35,177 nt of DNA from Paracoccaceae bacterium (lineage in GTDB: Bacteria; Pseudomonadota; Alphaproteobacteria; Rhodobacterales; Rhodobacteraceae): contig REER01000051.1 in the NCBI GenBank assembly GCA_007694945.1, positions 1 through 35,177 on the forward strand, in the 5' to 3' direction. Shown here piece after piece: positions 9,119 through 20,251 of this stretch (the stretch's first letter is position 1; each line of letters opens with the position of its first letter). The notes under the pieces were generated by a model. That model did no database searches. It had not been told where the DNA came from and was given only the letters and a program-made list of their open reading frames with translations. Position numbers and translations under genes: made by a program.

Positions 9119-10460
9119 CTCGAGCCTGCGCATCAAGCCACTCGGTGAAGGCGGCTTTGGCGCGGTCGGTATAGGCCTTGTAGCGGTCGCGGCGGCCCCG
9201 GCGCCCGCCCTTGGCGTCGATGGGCGGGAAGAGGCCGAAATTGACATTCATCGGCTGGAAGGTCTTGGCCTCGGCCCCGCCGGTTATGTGATGCACCAGC
9301 GCGCCCATGGCGGTTTCGCGCGGTGGCGGGCTGGCCTGCTGTCCAAGGATCTCAGCAGCGGCCAGCCGTCCGGCCAGAAGCCCCATCGCGGCGGACTCGA
9401 CATAGCCCTCGACCCCGGTGATCTGCCCGGCAAAGCGGATATGGGGGCGGGATTTCAGGCGCAGTTCATCATCGAGCAGCGTCGGCGAGTTGAGGAAGGT
9501 GTTGCGATGAATGCCCCCAAGGCGCGCGAAGCGCGCCGCTTCCAGACCAGGAATCATTTTGAACACATCAGTTTGCGCGCCGTATTTCATCTTGGTCTGA
9601 AAGCCCACGATATTGTAGAGTGTGCCAAGCGCATTGTCGCGGCGCAGTTGCACGACCGCATGGGGTTTCACATCCGGCGCATGCGGGTTGGTCAGGCCCA
9701 CGGGCTTCATCGGGCCGTGTCGGAGCGTCTCGCGTCCGCGCTCGGCCATCACCTCGATCGGCAGGCAACCGTCGAAATACCCCGCTGTCTCGCCTTCATG
9801 AAACTCGGTCTTGTCGGCGGCCAGCAGCGCGTCGATGAAGCTCTCATACTGGTCACGCGTCATCGGGCAGTTGAGATAGGCGGTGCGTTCCTCCTCGGTC
9901 TCGCCCTTGTCATAGCGCGACTGGAACCAGGCCTGTGACATGTCGATGCTGTCGAAATAGACAATCGGCGCGATGGCATCGAAGAAAGCCAGCGCCTCGG
10001 CACTGGTCTCGCGCGCGACGGCCTGCCCCAGCGCGTCTGAAGTGAGCGGGCCGGTGGCGATGATCCAGCGCCCCTCCTCGGGCAGGTCTGCAATCTCGCC
10101 GCGTTCCACCCGGATACTGGGGTGCGCCAGCAGGTGCTCGGTCACGGATTGGGCAAAGGCCTCGCGGTCGACGGCCAGCGCACCACCGGCGGGCAGCGCG
10201 TGGCGGTCGGCCATTTCCATGAGCAACCCGCCTGCAGCGCGCATTTCCCAATGCAGAAGGCCCACGGCGTTCTGTTCATCATCATCCGAGCGGAAGGAAT
10301 TGGAGCAGACCATTTCGGCCAGATGGTCGGTCTGATGGGCGAACGTGCCGCGTGTGGGGCGCATCTCGTGCAGCACCACCTTCACGCCCCTGCGCGCCGC
10401 CTGCCAGGCTGCCTCGCTCCCGGCCATGCCACCACCGACGATATGGAGCGCCTCTGTCAT
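9108..10460 (-). CDS. trmFO: Methylenetetrahydrofolate-dependent tRNA (uracil-54) methyltransferase
   Basis: Makes ribothymidine at position 54 in the T-loop of tRNAs, using methylene-THF as carbon donor and FADH2 as reductant. The 450-residue protein begins with the FAD-binding motif [10 protein letters not shown] (9-18). It continues with the TrmFO/GidA-family block [20 protein letters not shown] containing conserved C52, the [13 protein letters not shown] segment, and the C-terminal NVNFGLFPP segment typical of TrmFO. AGGAG lies 7 bases before ATG 10460. The strong terminator at 10525-10561 separates it from the upstream membrane-peptide gene, so it needs its own promoter in about 65 bp. 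gluQ overlaps its end. Confidence 0.97.
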   Translation of the reverse strand: MTEALHIVGGGMAGSEAAWQAARRGVKVVLHEMRPTRGTFAHQTDHLAEMVCSNSFRSDDDEQNAVGLLHWEMRAAGGLLMEMADRHALPAGGALAVDREAFAQSVTEHLLAHPSIRVERGEIADLPEEGRWIIATGPLTSDALGQAVARETSAEALAFFDAIAPIVYFDSIDMSQAWFQSRYDKGETEEERTAYLNCPMTRDQYESFIDALLAADKTEFHEGETAGYFDGCLPIEVMAERGRETLRHGPMKPVGLTNPHAPDVKPHAVVQLRRDNALGTLYNIVGFQTKMKYGAQTDVFKMIPGLEAARFARLGGIHRNTFLNSPTLLDDELRLKSRPHIRFAGQITGVEGYVESAAMGLLAGRLAAAEILGQQASPPPRETAMGALVHHITGGAEAKTFQPMNVNFGLFPPIDAKGGRRGRRDRYKAYTDRAKAAFTEWLDAQARDAA

Positions 10461-10524
10461 CTGTCATCTCCTGCTCACGCGCCCTCTCAGATAGCCAGTC
10501 TGCATGCGCTTGGCAAATGCTGCA

Positions 10525-10561
10525 GAAAAGGCGCCGCGCATGCCAGACGGCATGGCGGCGC
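10525..10561 (-). terminator. Intrinsic terminator of the 33-aa membrane-peptide gene
   Basis: On the minus strand GCGCCGC (10561-10555) and GCGGCGC (10537-10531) pair, continued by GGCATG/CATGCC with one bulged base and a 4-base loop. CTTTTC follows. It ends the short transcript that begins at the LexA-box promoter and insulates trmFO from it. Confidence 0.8.
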
Positions 10562-10588
10562 GAGTGGGTCTGAGGCAGTGAGCAGTGC

Positions 10589-10690
10589 TCAGGCAAACAG
10601 CGGCAGGTGAAGCGTGGCAAGCACAAGGATGCAAAGAGCGATGGCGCCAGCAAGGTCTTGCCAAAACGTTGCGGGAACATTGCGAAACAT
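10589..10690 (-). CDS. 33-residue single-pass membrane peptide, LexA-box controlled
   Basis: A 34-codon gene including the stop. ATG 10690 is preceded by AGGAGG (10701-10696) at a 5-base gap, the strongest ribosome site in this window. The product starts MFRNVPATFWQDLAG and continues with one hydrophobic helix (AIALCILVLATLHLPLF, about residues 16-32), so an inner-membrane peptide with a short cytoplasmic or periplasmic head is likely. A perfect alphaproteobacterial LexA box lies about 60 bp upstream and a terminator follows 28 bp after the stop, so it forms its own transcription unit. Caulobacter SidA is a 29-residue SOS-induced inner-membrane division inhibitor. Size, topology and regulation agree, but sequence identity to SidA is not claimed. 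Translation and function are inferred. Confidence 0.8.
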   Translation of the reverse strand: MFRNVPATFWQDLAGAIALCILVLATLHLPLFA

Positions 10691-10712
10691 TGCATCCTCC
10701 TGTGGCTGTTTG

Positions 10713-10749
10713 TTGCTGTATTGTTCTCATATCGGCGCGCAGCAGTCAA
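10713..10749 (-). promoter_or_regulatory. Predicted promoter of the membrane-peptide gene
   Basis: On the minus strand TTGACT (10749-10744) is a five-of-six -35 element. AACAAT (10725-10720) is a four-of-six -10 at an 18-base spacing, putting the start near 10713 and giving a leader of about 22 nt. The LexA box directly abuts the -35. Confidence 0.55.
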
Positions 10750-10764
10750 GAACAAAATTGGAAC
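10750..10764 (-). promoter_or_regulatory. LexA (SOS) box
   Basis: On the minus strand GTTC-CAATTTT-GTTC is an exact match to the direct-repeat SOS box GTTC-N7-GTTC known for alphaproteobacterial LexA (Rhodobacter, Caulobacter). It starts one base after the recG stop codon and ends at the base before a TTGACT -35. This is the position expected for repression of the downstream 33-codon gene. Confidence 0.85.
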
Positions 10765-10765
10765 A

Positions 10766-12856
10766 CTAGCCGATCGAGAGATACCGGATCGCGCGGTCCT
10801 GCTGCATCAACCACAGCACCACCCGAGCGGCTTTGCCGCGCGGGCCCTCAAGCGTCGGATCATCGGCCAGCAATTTGCGCGCATCCTGTTGCGCCAAGGC
10901 CATCAGCCCCGCCTGCCGTTCCAGATCGGCCACGCGAAAGCGGGGCAGCCCGGATTGCGCGGTGCCGATCAGATCGCCTGCGCCGCGGATCGCCATGTCT
11001 TCCTCGGCGATTCGGAACCCGTCTTCGGTGTCGCGCAGGAGTTTCAGCCGCCGCGCGGCCGTCTCGCCCAGCGGCGCCTCATAGACCAGCAGGCAGGTCG
11101 ATGCCGCTGCCCCGCGCCCAACCCGCCCGCGCAGCTGGTGGAGTTGTGCCAGCCCGAAATGCTCGGCGCGCTCGATCACCATGATCGAGGCATTGGGCAC
11201 GTTCACGCCCACCTCGATCACCGTGGTCGCGACCAGAAGCTTGGTCTCGCCTGCCACGAAGCGCGCCATCGCGGCGTCTTTCTCTGCGGGCGCAAGCTGG
11301 CCATGGACCAGCCCCACAACGCCCTCGCCCAAGGCCGCGCGCAGATGCTCGAAACGGGCCTGCGCTGCGGTCAGGTCGGTGAGTTCGGATTCCTCGACCA
11401 GCGGGCAGACCCAATAGGCCTGCCGCCCCTCGGCGATGGCCTTTTGCAGATGCTCGACCACCTCACCCAGCCGCGCGGTCGAGACCAGTGCCGTGGTGAC
11501 TGGCTGACGACCCGGGGGTTTTTCGTCGAGGATCGAGACATCCATATCGCCATATTGCGCCAGCGCCAGCGAGCGCGGGATGGGGGTTGCCGTCATCACC
11601 AGCACATCGACGCGCTCAGCTTTTCCGACCAGCGCCGCACGTTGCGCGACGCCGAACCGGTGCTGTTCATCAATGACGGCTAGGCGCAAATCGGCGAAAT
11701 CGACGCCTTTCTGGAATACCGCATGCGTGCCCAGCACGATCTGCGCGCGCCCCTCGGCGACATCGGCGCGTTTGGCCGCGCGTTCGGCCCCCTTGTCGCG
11801 CCCTGTCATCAGCGTGAGCGTCACCTCCGCCGCCTTGGCCAGCGGGGTCAGGCTTTCCAGATGCTGGCGGGCGAGTATCTCAGTCGGGGCCATCATCACA
11901 CCCTGCCCGCCTGCTTCGACCGTAGTCAGCAGCGCCATGAAGGCCACCAGCGTCTTGCCAGCGCCGACATCGCCCTGCAAGAGCCGGTTCATGCGCCGGT
12001 CAGAGCCCATGTCGGCCGTGATCTCGGCAATGGCGCGGTTCTGAGCCCCCGTGGGCGCGTAGTCGAGCGCGGCCAGAACGCGCGCGCTCAGCGCCCCGGT
12101 GCCCAGGCTCGCGCGGCCCGGCTTGCGCCGGGCGCGCGCGCGGGCGAGTGCGAGGGTGAGTTGATGCGCCATCACCTCGTCATAGGCCAGGCGCTGGCGG
12201 GCGGGGCTGGTGGCCGCGAGATCGGCGAGGCTATCGGGCGCATGGGCCTGTGCGAGTGCCGCGCGCCAGTCGGGCCAGCCTTCGCGGGCTTTCAGGGCCG
12301 GGTCAATCCATTCGGGCAACTCGCACGCGCGAGCCAGCGCGCCATGGGCCGCCTTGTGGACCAGCTTTTGCGAGAGCCCCGCTGTCAGCGGATAGATTGG
12401 CTCTACCTCGGGCAGGGTCTCGGCTTCCTCGGGGCGCAGAATGTAATCGGGGTGAACCATCTGCGCGAGCCCGTCGAACAGCTCCACCTTGCCCGAGACA
12501 AGGCGCTTCTGCCCGGTGGGCAGAAGCTTTTGCAGGTAGCCGCCCTGCGCATGGAAGAAGACCAACAGAAACTCCTGCGCGCTGTCCTGCACCTGCACGC
12601 GGTAGGGCCGCCCGCGGGCGCGGGCGGGTTGGTGCGGGCCGACCGTCACTTCGACTGTCGCCATCGCAGGGAAGTCGAGTCCACGAATGGTCTCGCGCCG
12701 ACGCCGGTCGATCAGATTGTGCGGCAGGTGAAACAGCAGGTCGCGCGGGGTTTCGATATCGAGCGCGGCGAAAAGCTTGGCGCTCTTGGGTCCGACCCCC
12801 TCCAGCGCCTCGAGTTCGGCAAAGAGCGGAAAGAGGATTTCGGGCCGCGTGGCCAT
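10766..12856 (-). CDS. recG: ATP-dependent DNA helicase RecG
   Basis: Branch-migration helicase that regresses stalled replication forks and processes Holliday junctions. The 696-residue protein has the N-terminal wedge/OB region (about 1-230, with LEGVGPKSAKLF and the LLFHLPHNLIDRR segment). The superfamily 2 motor follows: Walker A GDVGAGKT (295-302), DEQHRFG (396-402), TATPIPRSL, and the motif VI segment QLRGRVGRG. The start ATG 12856 lies one base after the ligA stop, with GGGGAGGGG as ribosome site, so the two are translationally linked. An upstream TTG at 12871 inside ligA is not needed. A LexA box follows directly after its stop codon but serves the next gene. Confidence 0.97.
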   Translation of the reverse strand: MATRPEILFPLFAELEALEGVGPKSAKLFAALDIETPRDLLFHLPHNLIDRRRRETIRGLDFPAMATVEVTVGPHQPARARGRPYRVQVQDSAQEFLLVFFHAQGGYLQKLLPTGQKRLVSGKVELFDGLAQMVHPDYILRPEEAETLPEVEPIYPLTAGLSQKLVHKAAHGALARACELPEWIDPALKAREGWPDWRAALAQAHAPDSLADLAATSPARQRLAYDEVMAHQLTLALARARARRKPGRASLGTGALSARVLAALDYAPTGAQNRAIAEITADMGSDRRMNRLLQGDVGAGKTLVAFMALLTTVEAGGQGVMMAPTEILARQHLESLTPLAKAAEVTLTLMTGRDKGAERAAKRADVAEGRAQIVLGTHAVFQKGVDFADLRLAVIDEQHRFGVAQRAALVGKAERVDVLVMTATPIPRSLALAQYGDMDVSILDEKPPGRQPVTTALVSTARLGEVVEHLQKAIAEGRQAYWVCPLVEESELTDLTAAQARFEHLRAALGEGVVGLVHGQLAPAEKDAAMARFVAGETKLLVATTVIEVGVNVPNASIMVIERAEHFGLAQLHQLRGRVGRGAAASTCLLVYEAPLGETAARRLKLLRDTEDGFRIAEEDMAIRGAGDLIGTAQSGLPRFRVADLERQAGLMALAQQDARKLLADDPTLEGPRGKAARVVLWLMQQDRAIRYLSIG

Positions 12857-12857
12857 C

Positions 12858-15423
<2,566 letters not shown>

Positions 15424-16146
15424 TCATGCCGATATCGCCTTGCCTTGCGCCCGCGTGGGAAGTTCATCGCTCACGGGGTCTCGGAGCACATAGCCGCGGC
15501 CCCAGACTGTGTCGATATAGTTCTCGCCGCCGGTTGCCTCGGACAGTTTCTTGCGAAGCTTGCAGATGAAGACGTCGATGATCTTCAATTCGGGCTCGTC
15601 CATGCCGCCATAAAGGTGGTTGAGGAACATCTCCTTGGTCAAAGTCGTGCCCTTGCGCAGGCTCAGGAGTTCGAACATCTGGTATTCCTTGCCGGTCAGA
15701 TGGACGGTCTTGCCATCGACTTCGACAGTCTTGGCGTCAAGATTGACGCAGATCTGGCCGGTTCTGATCATGGATTGAGCATGTCCCTGGCTGCGGCGGA
15801 TGATGGCATGGATGCGCGCCACCAGTTCTTCTCGGTGGAAAGGTTTGGTCAGGTAATCATCCGCGCCGCCGCCAAAGCCACGCAGCTTGGTTTCGGTTGC
15901 TGTTTCGCCGGTAAGAATGAGAATCGGCGTGTCCACCCGTGCCAGCCGGATCTGGCGCAATACTTCCAGCCCGGCCATGTCGGGCAAGTTGAGGTCCAGC
16001 AGGATCAGGTCGTAGTCATAGAGCTTGCTGAGTTCGATGGCATCTTCGCCCATATCGGTGCAGTAGACGTTGAAATTGGAATGCGTGAGCATCAACTCAA
16101 TGCTGCGCGAGGTGGTCGAGTCATCTTCAACAAGCAGGACACGCAT
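15424..16146 (-). CDS. ctrA: Cell-cycle response regulator CtrA
   Basis: OmpR-type response regulator, master regulator of alphaproteobacterial cell cycle and, in Rhodobacterales, of motility and gene transfer agents. The 240-residue protein has a receiver domain with phospho-acceptor D51 ([11 protein letters not shown]), acidic pocket E7-D8-D9 and K in [10 protein letters not shown]. Its winged-helix domain carries the family-specific stretches [19 protein letters not shown] and [12 protein letters not shown]. It is phosphorylated by the CckA-ChpT relay, encoded elsewhere. AGAGGAG precedes ATG 16146. The promoter region holds GGTTAACC and a TTAA-N7-TTAC site, suggesting autoregulation. sciP lies directly upstream in the same direction, 88 bp away. 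Confidence 0.97.
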   Translation of the reverse strand: MRVLLVEDDSTTSRSIELMLTHSNFNVYCTDMGEDAIELSKLYDYDLILLDLNLPDMAGLEVLRQIRLARVDTPILILTGETATETKLRGFGGGADDYLTKPFHREELVARIHAIIRRSQGHAQSMIRTGQICVNLDAKTVEVDGKTVHLTGKEYQMFELLSLRKGTTLTKEMFLNHLYGGMDEPELKIIDVFICKLRKKLSEATGGENYIDTVWGRGYVLRDPVSDELPTRAQGKAISA

Positions 16147-16164
16147 CGGTTACTCCTCTTTTTG

Positions 16165-16207
16165 GGTTAACCTCGAGTTTCTCTCAGAAAAGTTAACTCC
16201 TCGTTAC
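16165..16207. promoter_or_regulatory. CtrA-like sites upstream of ctrA
   Basis: GGTTAACC (16165-16172) carries the half-site TTAACC on both strands. TTAA-CTCCTCG-TTAC (16193-16207) matches the CtrA consensus TTAA-N7-TTAA at seven of eight fixed positions. Both lie within about 60 bp of the ctrA start, consistent with autoregulation known for CtrA in other alphaproteobacteria. Confidence 0.5.
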
Positions 16208-16234
16208 CGTGCATGAATTAGCATTATCTTCAAC

Positions 16235-16513
16235 CTAAAGTTGCCGATATTTTTGCAAGGCTGTGACCTTCAGCGCGTCGATCCCATGTTTGTCGATTGC
16301 CTGTCGCCACAGATCGAACTCTTCCTCCGAGAGCGCATAGCGTTCCATCGCGGCATTTTTCGAGAGCAACCCGTGCTCGACCGCCTGAATCACCACCGCC
16401 TTGCGGCTGGCTACCCAGCGCCGCGTTTCGCGTGGCGGCAAGTCCGCCAGTGTCAGAACAGTGCCATCGGCCAGCGTGATGGCGCGCGGGCCATCCACTT
16501 TCTTGATATACAT
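16235..16513 (-). CDS. sciP: SciP-type CtrA inhibitor (DUF1153)
   Basis: A 92-residue cytosolic protein of the DUF1153 family, whose characterised member SciP in Caulobacter binds CtrA and DNA and blocks CtrA-dependent transcription. It begins MYIKKVDGPRAITLADGT, followed by the family core LADLPPRETRRWVASRKA and a helix-turn-helix-like part (LLSKNAAMERYALSEEEFDLW), ending ALQKYRQL. AAGGA lies about 9 bases before ATG 16513. It is encoded immediately upstream of ctrA on the same strand, so the regulator and its inhibitor may share a transcript. A near-match CtrA site lies about 55 bp upstream of its start. The role is inferred from the family. Confidence 0.9.
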   Translation of the reverse strand: MYIKKVDGPRAITLADGTVLTLADLPPRETRRWVASRKAVVIQAVEHGLLSKNAAMERYALSEEEFDLWRQAIDKHGIDALKVTALQKYRQL

Positions 16514-16568
16514 CGCTGTCGTCCTTCTTCACCCTTACCCTTGGTGGGATCAGAATCGCCCGATGTCC

Positions 16569-16583
16569 TTAATCTGCGGTTGA
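16569..16583. promoter_or_regulatory. CtrA-like site between sciP and mnmA
   Basis: TTAA-TCTGCGG-TTGA matches TTAA-N7-TTAA at seven of eight positions. It lies in the divergent promoter region, 56 bp from the sciP start and 77 bp from the mnmA start. In Caulobacter, CtrA activates sciP, so a site here would close the same feedback loop. Confidence 0.4.
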
Positions 16584-16659
16584 CCAGAGCGGCGTCTGGG
16601 CCTTGAGAATAGATAGCATTTTCCTATATCTCGCCGGATCGTCCCGCCGGAGTACCCCG

Positions 16660-17799
16660 ATGCCCTATGACCCGCCCCTGAATTCGCTTGGCCTGCCCAA
16701 GCCTCCCGCCGAGACGCGGGTGGTGGTGGCCATGTCGGGCGGTGTGGACAGCTCGGTCGTCGCTGCAGAGCTGGCATGCGAGGGCTATGACGTTGTCGGT
16801 GTGACGCTGCAGCTCTATGACCATGGCGCGGCGCTGGCAAAGAAGGGCGCCTGCTGTGCCGGGCGCGACATCCATGATGCGCGGCGCGTCGCCGAGGAGA
16901 TGGGTTTTCCGCATTATGTGCTCGATTACGAATCGCATTTCCGCGAATCGGTCATCGACGAATTTGCCGATGCCTATCTGGCCGGTGCCACGCCCGTGCC
17001 CTGCATCCGCTGCAATGAGCGCGTGAAGTTCCGCGACCTGTTGGAGACTGCGCAGGATCTGGGCGCGGATTGCATGGCGACGGGGCATTACATCCAGCGC
17101 AAACCCGGTCTGCATGGGCCCGAGTTGCACCGCGCCGCCGACCCGGTGCGCGATCAGAGCTATTTCCTGTTCTCGACCACGGCGGAGCAACTGGCTTATC
17201 TGCGGTTTCCGCTGGGTCATCTGGAAACCAAGGCCGAGACCCGCGCGCTGGCCGCGCGCCACGGGCTGAGCGTGGCTGACAAACCCGACAGTCAGGACAT
17301 TTGTTTCGTGCCCGATGGCGATTATGCCAAGGTGATCCAGAAGCTGCGCCCCGGTGCGGCTGACCCCGGCGAGATTGTCGATATGGCGGGCACTGTGCTG
17401 GGCCGCCATGAGGGCGTGATCCATTACACCATCGGGCAGCGCAAAGGGCTGGGGATCGGCGGGCTCTCCGAGCCGCTATACGTCGTGCGGCTGGACCCGG
17501 AGACGCGGCGCGTGGTGGTGGGCCCGAAAGCGGCGCTGGCCACGCGGGTCGTGCCTGTGCGCGAAATCAACTGGCTGGGCGATGCGCCCTTCACCTCGCA
17601 AGCAGAATGGCCACTGGAGGTCAAGCTGCGCTCGACCCGCCCGCCTGCGCCTGCGATCATCCGGCCCCTGTCCGAGACTGAGGCCGAGGTCGAATTGCTG
17701 AGCCCCGAGCAGGGCGTCAGCCCGGGTCAGGCCTGTGTTTTCTACGCGCCCGAAAGCAGCCGGGTGCTGGGCGGCGGCTGGATCTGGAAGGGACGCTAG
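16660..17799 (+). CDS. mnmA: tRNA-specific 2-thiouridylase
   Basis: Adds sulfur to uridine 34 of tRNA(Lys), tRNA(Glu) and tRNA(Gln), taking it from a persulfide carrier with ATP activation. The 379-residue protein has the PP-loop SGGVDSS (26-32). Its two catalytic cysteines are C118 in [11 protein letters not shown] and C215 in [10 protein letters not shown]. The C-terminal beta-barrel (from about 290) ends [12 protein letters not shown] 16660 is chosen for the family N-terminus and CCGGAG 8 bases upstream. The frame is open to 16603, but that part lies in the sciP promoter region. Divergent from sciP; a hairpin at 17812-17832 probably ends its transcript. Confidence 0.96.
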   Translation: MPYDPPLNSLGLPKPPAETRVVVAMSGGVDSSVVAAELACEGYDVVGVTLQLYDHGAALAKKGACCAGRDIHDARRVAEEMGFPHYVLDYESHFRESVIDEFADAYLAGATPVPCIRCNERVKFRDLLETAQDLGADCMATGHYIQRKPGLHGPELHRAADPVRDQSYFLFSTTAEQLAYLRFPLGHLETKAETRALAARHGLSVADKPDSQDICFVPDGDYAKVIQKLRPGAADPGEIVDMAGTVLGRHEGVIHYTIGQRKGLGIGGLSEPLYVVRLDPETRRVVVGPKAALATRVVPVREINWLGDAPFTSQAEWPLEVKLRSTRPPAPAIIRPLSETEAEVELLSPEQGVSPGQACVFYAPESSRVLGGGWIWKGR

Positions 17800-17811
17800 C
17801 GCGTTCGTGAT

Positions 17812-17832
17812 GCGCTTGCGCAAAGCGCTTTT
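17812..17832 (+). terminator. Probable terminator of mnmA
   Basis: GCGCTT (17812-17817) pairs with AAGCGC (17823-17828) around a 5-base loop, followed by TTTT. A short stem and tract, so moderate strength. Confidence 0.55.
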
Positions 17833-17893
17833 CTGCGCGGGCATCCGCCGCTAGGCTGCCGGTATTCTTTTTTAATGTCCGAAAGGAGCCTTC

Positions 17894-18397
17894 ATGCCCG
17901 TCCGTTTCCCACTGTCCCGCCCCGTCTGCGCGCTTGCTATGGTGGCGCTGTTGTCCCTGCCACTTTCCGCACAGGCCGATCCCGGGCGCGAGGCGCGGCT
18001 GACTGTTGCGCAGGCCTATATCGAGGCAACACTGGCGGATCTCGATGTCGAGGCCATGGTTAGGACCATGTACAAGCCGCTGCTCGAGGAAATCCGCGCT
18101 TCCGGGCAGGAGGTGAGCGAGGAGCAGGAGGCCAAGATCGATGCCCTGTATCAGGACAATATGGCGGAGCCTCTGGTCGATCTGATGCGGGCGCAGGACG
18201 AGATCATGGCCGATCTCTTCACCCTGACGCAGATCGAGGATCTCTATGCCTTCTACATGACCCCGAGTGGTCGCGTGGTGATGCAGAAGCTGCCGCAACT
18301 GACCGAGGCGCAGATGCCGCAGATCAACGAGCTTGTCATGACCCGGATGGACACCATGATGCCTGAGATCATGGAGATACTGGAGCTCGAGGACTGA
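17894..18397 (+). CDS. Exported DUF2059 domain-containing protein
   Basis: A 167-residue protein with a signal peptide (positive start MPVRFPLSR, hydrophobic core to about residue 22, cleavage likely after AQA near residue 27). An all-alpha acidic mature part follows. The section LTQIEDLYAFYMTPSGRVVMQKLPQLTEAQ matches the DUF2059 core, whose role is unknown. The methionine-rich helices (MTRMDTMMPEIMEILE) end the chain. AAGGAGCC precedes ATG 17894. pdxA starts 24 bp after the stop with no terminator between, so it is likely the first gene of a DUF2059-pdxA-rsmA operon. From memory, a SurA-type chaperone gene often occupies this place in relatives. Confidence 0.85.
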   Translation: MPVRFPLSRPVCALAMVALLSLPLSAQADPGREARLTVAQAYIEATLADLDVEAMVRTMYKPLLEEIRASGQEVSEEQEAKIDALYQDNMAEPLVDLMRAQDEIMADLFTLTQIEDLYAFYMTPSGRVVMQKLPQLTEAQMPQINELVMTRMDTMMPEIMEILELED

Positions 18398-18421
18398 GCA
18401 ACTGAGGCCAAGAGGAGCGCC

Positions 18422-19390
18422 ATGGGAGCGCAGAGCACGTTGGTCATGACCTGTGGCGACCCTGCGGGGATCGGCCCCGAGATTGCGCTCAAGGCGCGGC
18501 TTTCGGGGGCGCCATGCTTCGCATGGCTCGGGGACCCGGCGCATCTGCCTGAGGCTGCACGCTGGCAGGCAATCGAAGCACCCGCCGAGGCTGCTTCGGT
18601 GGGGCCCGAAGTGCTGCCGGTGCTGGTCCATCCCTTCCCGGCCCCCGCACGGCCCGGCACGCCGGATCCGGCCAATGCGGGCGCCATCATCGCCGTGATC
18701 GCGCGTGCGGTGGCGCTGGCGCAATCCGGCGAGGCCGCCGGGATTATCACCTGCCCGATCAACAAGGCCGCCTTGAAGACGGGTGCGGGCTTCGGCTTTC
18801 CGGGCCATACCGAATATCTGGCCGATTTGGCGGGGGGTGTGTCGGTGGTGATGATGCTGGCCTGCGAAAGCCTGCGCGTGGTACCCGCGACGATTCATAT
18901 TCCGCTCGCGCAGGTGCCCCGCGCGCTGACGCGCGCGGGGCTGGAGCAATGCCTGCGCATCACCCGCGCCGGGCTGCAGCGCGATTTCGGGATAGAGGCA
19001 CCTTGTATCGCGGTGGCAGGGCTGAACCCTCATGCCGGAGAAAGTGGGGTGATGGGGCGCGAGGAGATCGAGGTGATCACCCCGGTGCTCGACGCCTTAC
19101 GCGCCGAGGGCTGGGTGCTCGACGGCCCCCTGCCCGCCGATACGATGTTCCACCCGGCGGCACGGGAGGTCTATGACGCGGCGGTCTGCATGTATCACGA
19201 CCAGGCCCTGATCCCGATCAAGACCATCGACTTTGCGGGCGGGGTGAATGTGACCCTCGGCCTGCCCTTCATCCGCACCTCACCCGATCATGGCACGGCC
19301 TATGACATTGCGGGACGAGGCGCGGCGGATGCAAGCTCGCTGGTGGCTGCCTTGCGAATGGCGCAGCAGATGGCTAATCGGCGGAGATGA
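18422..19390 (+). CDS. pdxA: 4-hydroxythreonine-4-phosphate dehydrogenase
   Basis: NAD-dependent oxidation and decarboxylation of 4-phosphohydroxy-L-threonine in the DXP-dependent pyridoxal phosphate pathway. The 322-residue protein shows the family pattern [17 protein letters not shown] near the start, [26 protein letters not shown] (zinc-ligand histidine in FPGHTE), [33 protein letters not shown] and the [14 protein letters not shown] end. AGAGGAG precedes ATG 18422. The stop overlaps the rsmA start in an ATGA (19387-19390), showing translational coupling of the two genes. Confidence 0.97.
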   Translation: MGAQSTLVMTCGDPAGIGPEIALKARLSGAPCFAWLGDPAHLPEAARWQAIEAPAEAASVGPEVLPVLVHPFPAPARPGTPDPANAGAIIAVIARAVALAQSGEAAGIITCPINKAALKTGAGFGFPGHTEYLADLAGGVSVVMMLACESLRVVPATIHIPLAQVPRALTRAGLEQCLRITRAGLQRDFGIEAPCIAVAGLNPHAGESGVMGREEIEVITPVLDALRAEGWVLDGPLPADTMFHPAAREVYDAAVCMYHDQALIPIKTIDFAGGVNVTLGLPFIRTSPDHGTAYDIAGRGAADASSLVAALRMAQQMANRRR

Positions 19391-20226
19391 TCGACAACCT
19401 GCCACCCCTCCGCGAGGTGATCCGCACGCACGAGTTGCGCGCGAAGAAGAGCTTTGGGCAGAATTTCCTGCTGGACCTGAACCTGACCGCGCGGATTGCG
19501 CGAGCGGCGGGTGATCTGCGCGGCGCCGATGTGCTGGAGGTCGGGCCCGGCCCCGGTGGGCTCACGCGCGCGCTTCTGGCCGAGGGCGCGCGGCGGGTGG
19601 TCGCGGTCGAGAAGGATACGCGGTGCCTGCCTGCGCTGGCCGAGATCGCTGCAGCCTATCCGGGGCGCTTGCAGGTCATCGCGGGAGACGCGCTGGATCT
19701 GGACCCGCTTGCGCATCTGAGCCCACCTATCAAGGTGGTGGCCAATCTGCCTTATAATGTCGGCACCGAACTGCTGATCCGCTGGATGACACCCGCGCAC
19801 TGGCCGCCCTTCTGGGACAGCCTGACCCTGATGTTCCAGCGCGAGGTCGCCGAGCGCATCGTCGCGCGGCCCTGCACCAGAGCTTACGGTCGCCTTGCGC
19901 TGATGGTGCAATGGCGCGCCGAGGCGCGGATCGTGCTCAGCCTGCCGCCCGAGGCATTCACCCCGCCGCCCAAGGTCTCATCCAGCGTGGTACATATCAC
20001 GCGACTGGAGCAGCCCCGCTTTCCCGCCGATCCGGCCATTCTCGAGCGGCTTGTGGCTGCCGGGTTCAACCAGCGCCGCAAGATGCTGCGCGCGGCCCTG
20101 CGTGGGCTGCATCCGCAGATCGGGTTCCTGCTCGAAAATTCGGGCATCGCCCCCACGGCGCGGGCGGAGGAGGTCGAGTTGGAGGCCTGGTGCAGGCTGG
20201 CGCGGGCGCTGGCGGCGCCTGGCTAG
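19387..20226 (+). CDS. rsmA: 16S rRNA dimethyladenosine transferase
   Basis: Dimethylates two adjacent adenosines (A1518 and A1519, E. coli numbering) in the 3' hairpin of 16S rRNA using SAM, a late step of 30S assembly; loss gives kasugamycin resistance. The 279-residue protein has [11 protein letters not shown] at the N-terminus, SAM motif [13 protein letters not shown], the acidic motif II VAVEKD, GDALDLD, and the catalytic motif IV NLPYNVG. Its C-terminal helical domain contains [11 protein letters not shown]. The start codon overlaps the pdxA stop by four bases, the common pdxA-rsmA arrangement. Confidence 0.97.
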   Translation: MIDNLPPLREVIRTHELRAKKSFGQNFLLDLNLTARIARAAGDLRGADVLEVGPGPGGLTRALLAEGARRVVAVEKDTRCLPALAEIAAAYPGRLQVIAGDALDLDPLAHLSPPIKVVANLPYNVGTELLIRWMTPAHWPPFWDSLTLMFQREVAERIVARPCTRAYGRLALMVQWRAEARIVLSLPPEAFTPPPKVSSSVVHITRLEQPRFPADPAILERLVAAGFNQRRKMLRAALRGLHPQIGFLLENSGIAPTARAEEVELEAWCRLARALAAPG

Positions 20227-20251
20227 GACAGGCGGGCCCTTTACACCGGGC

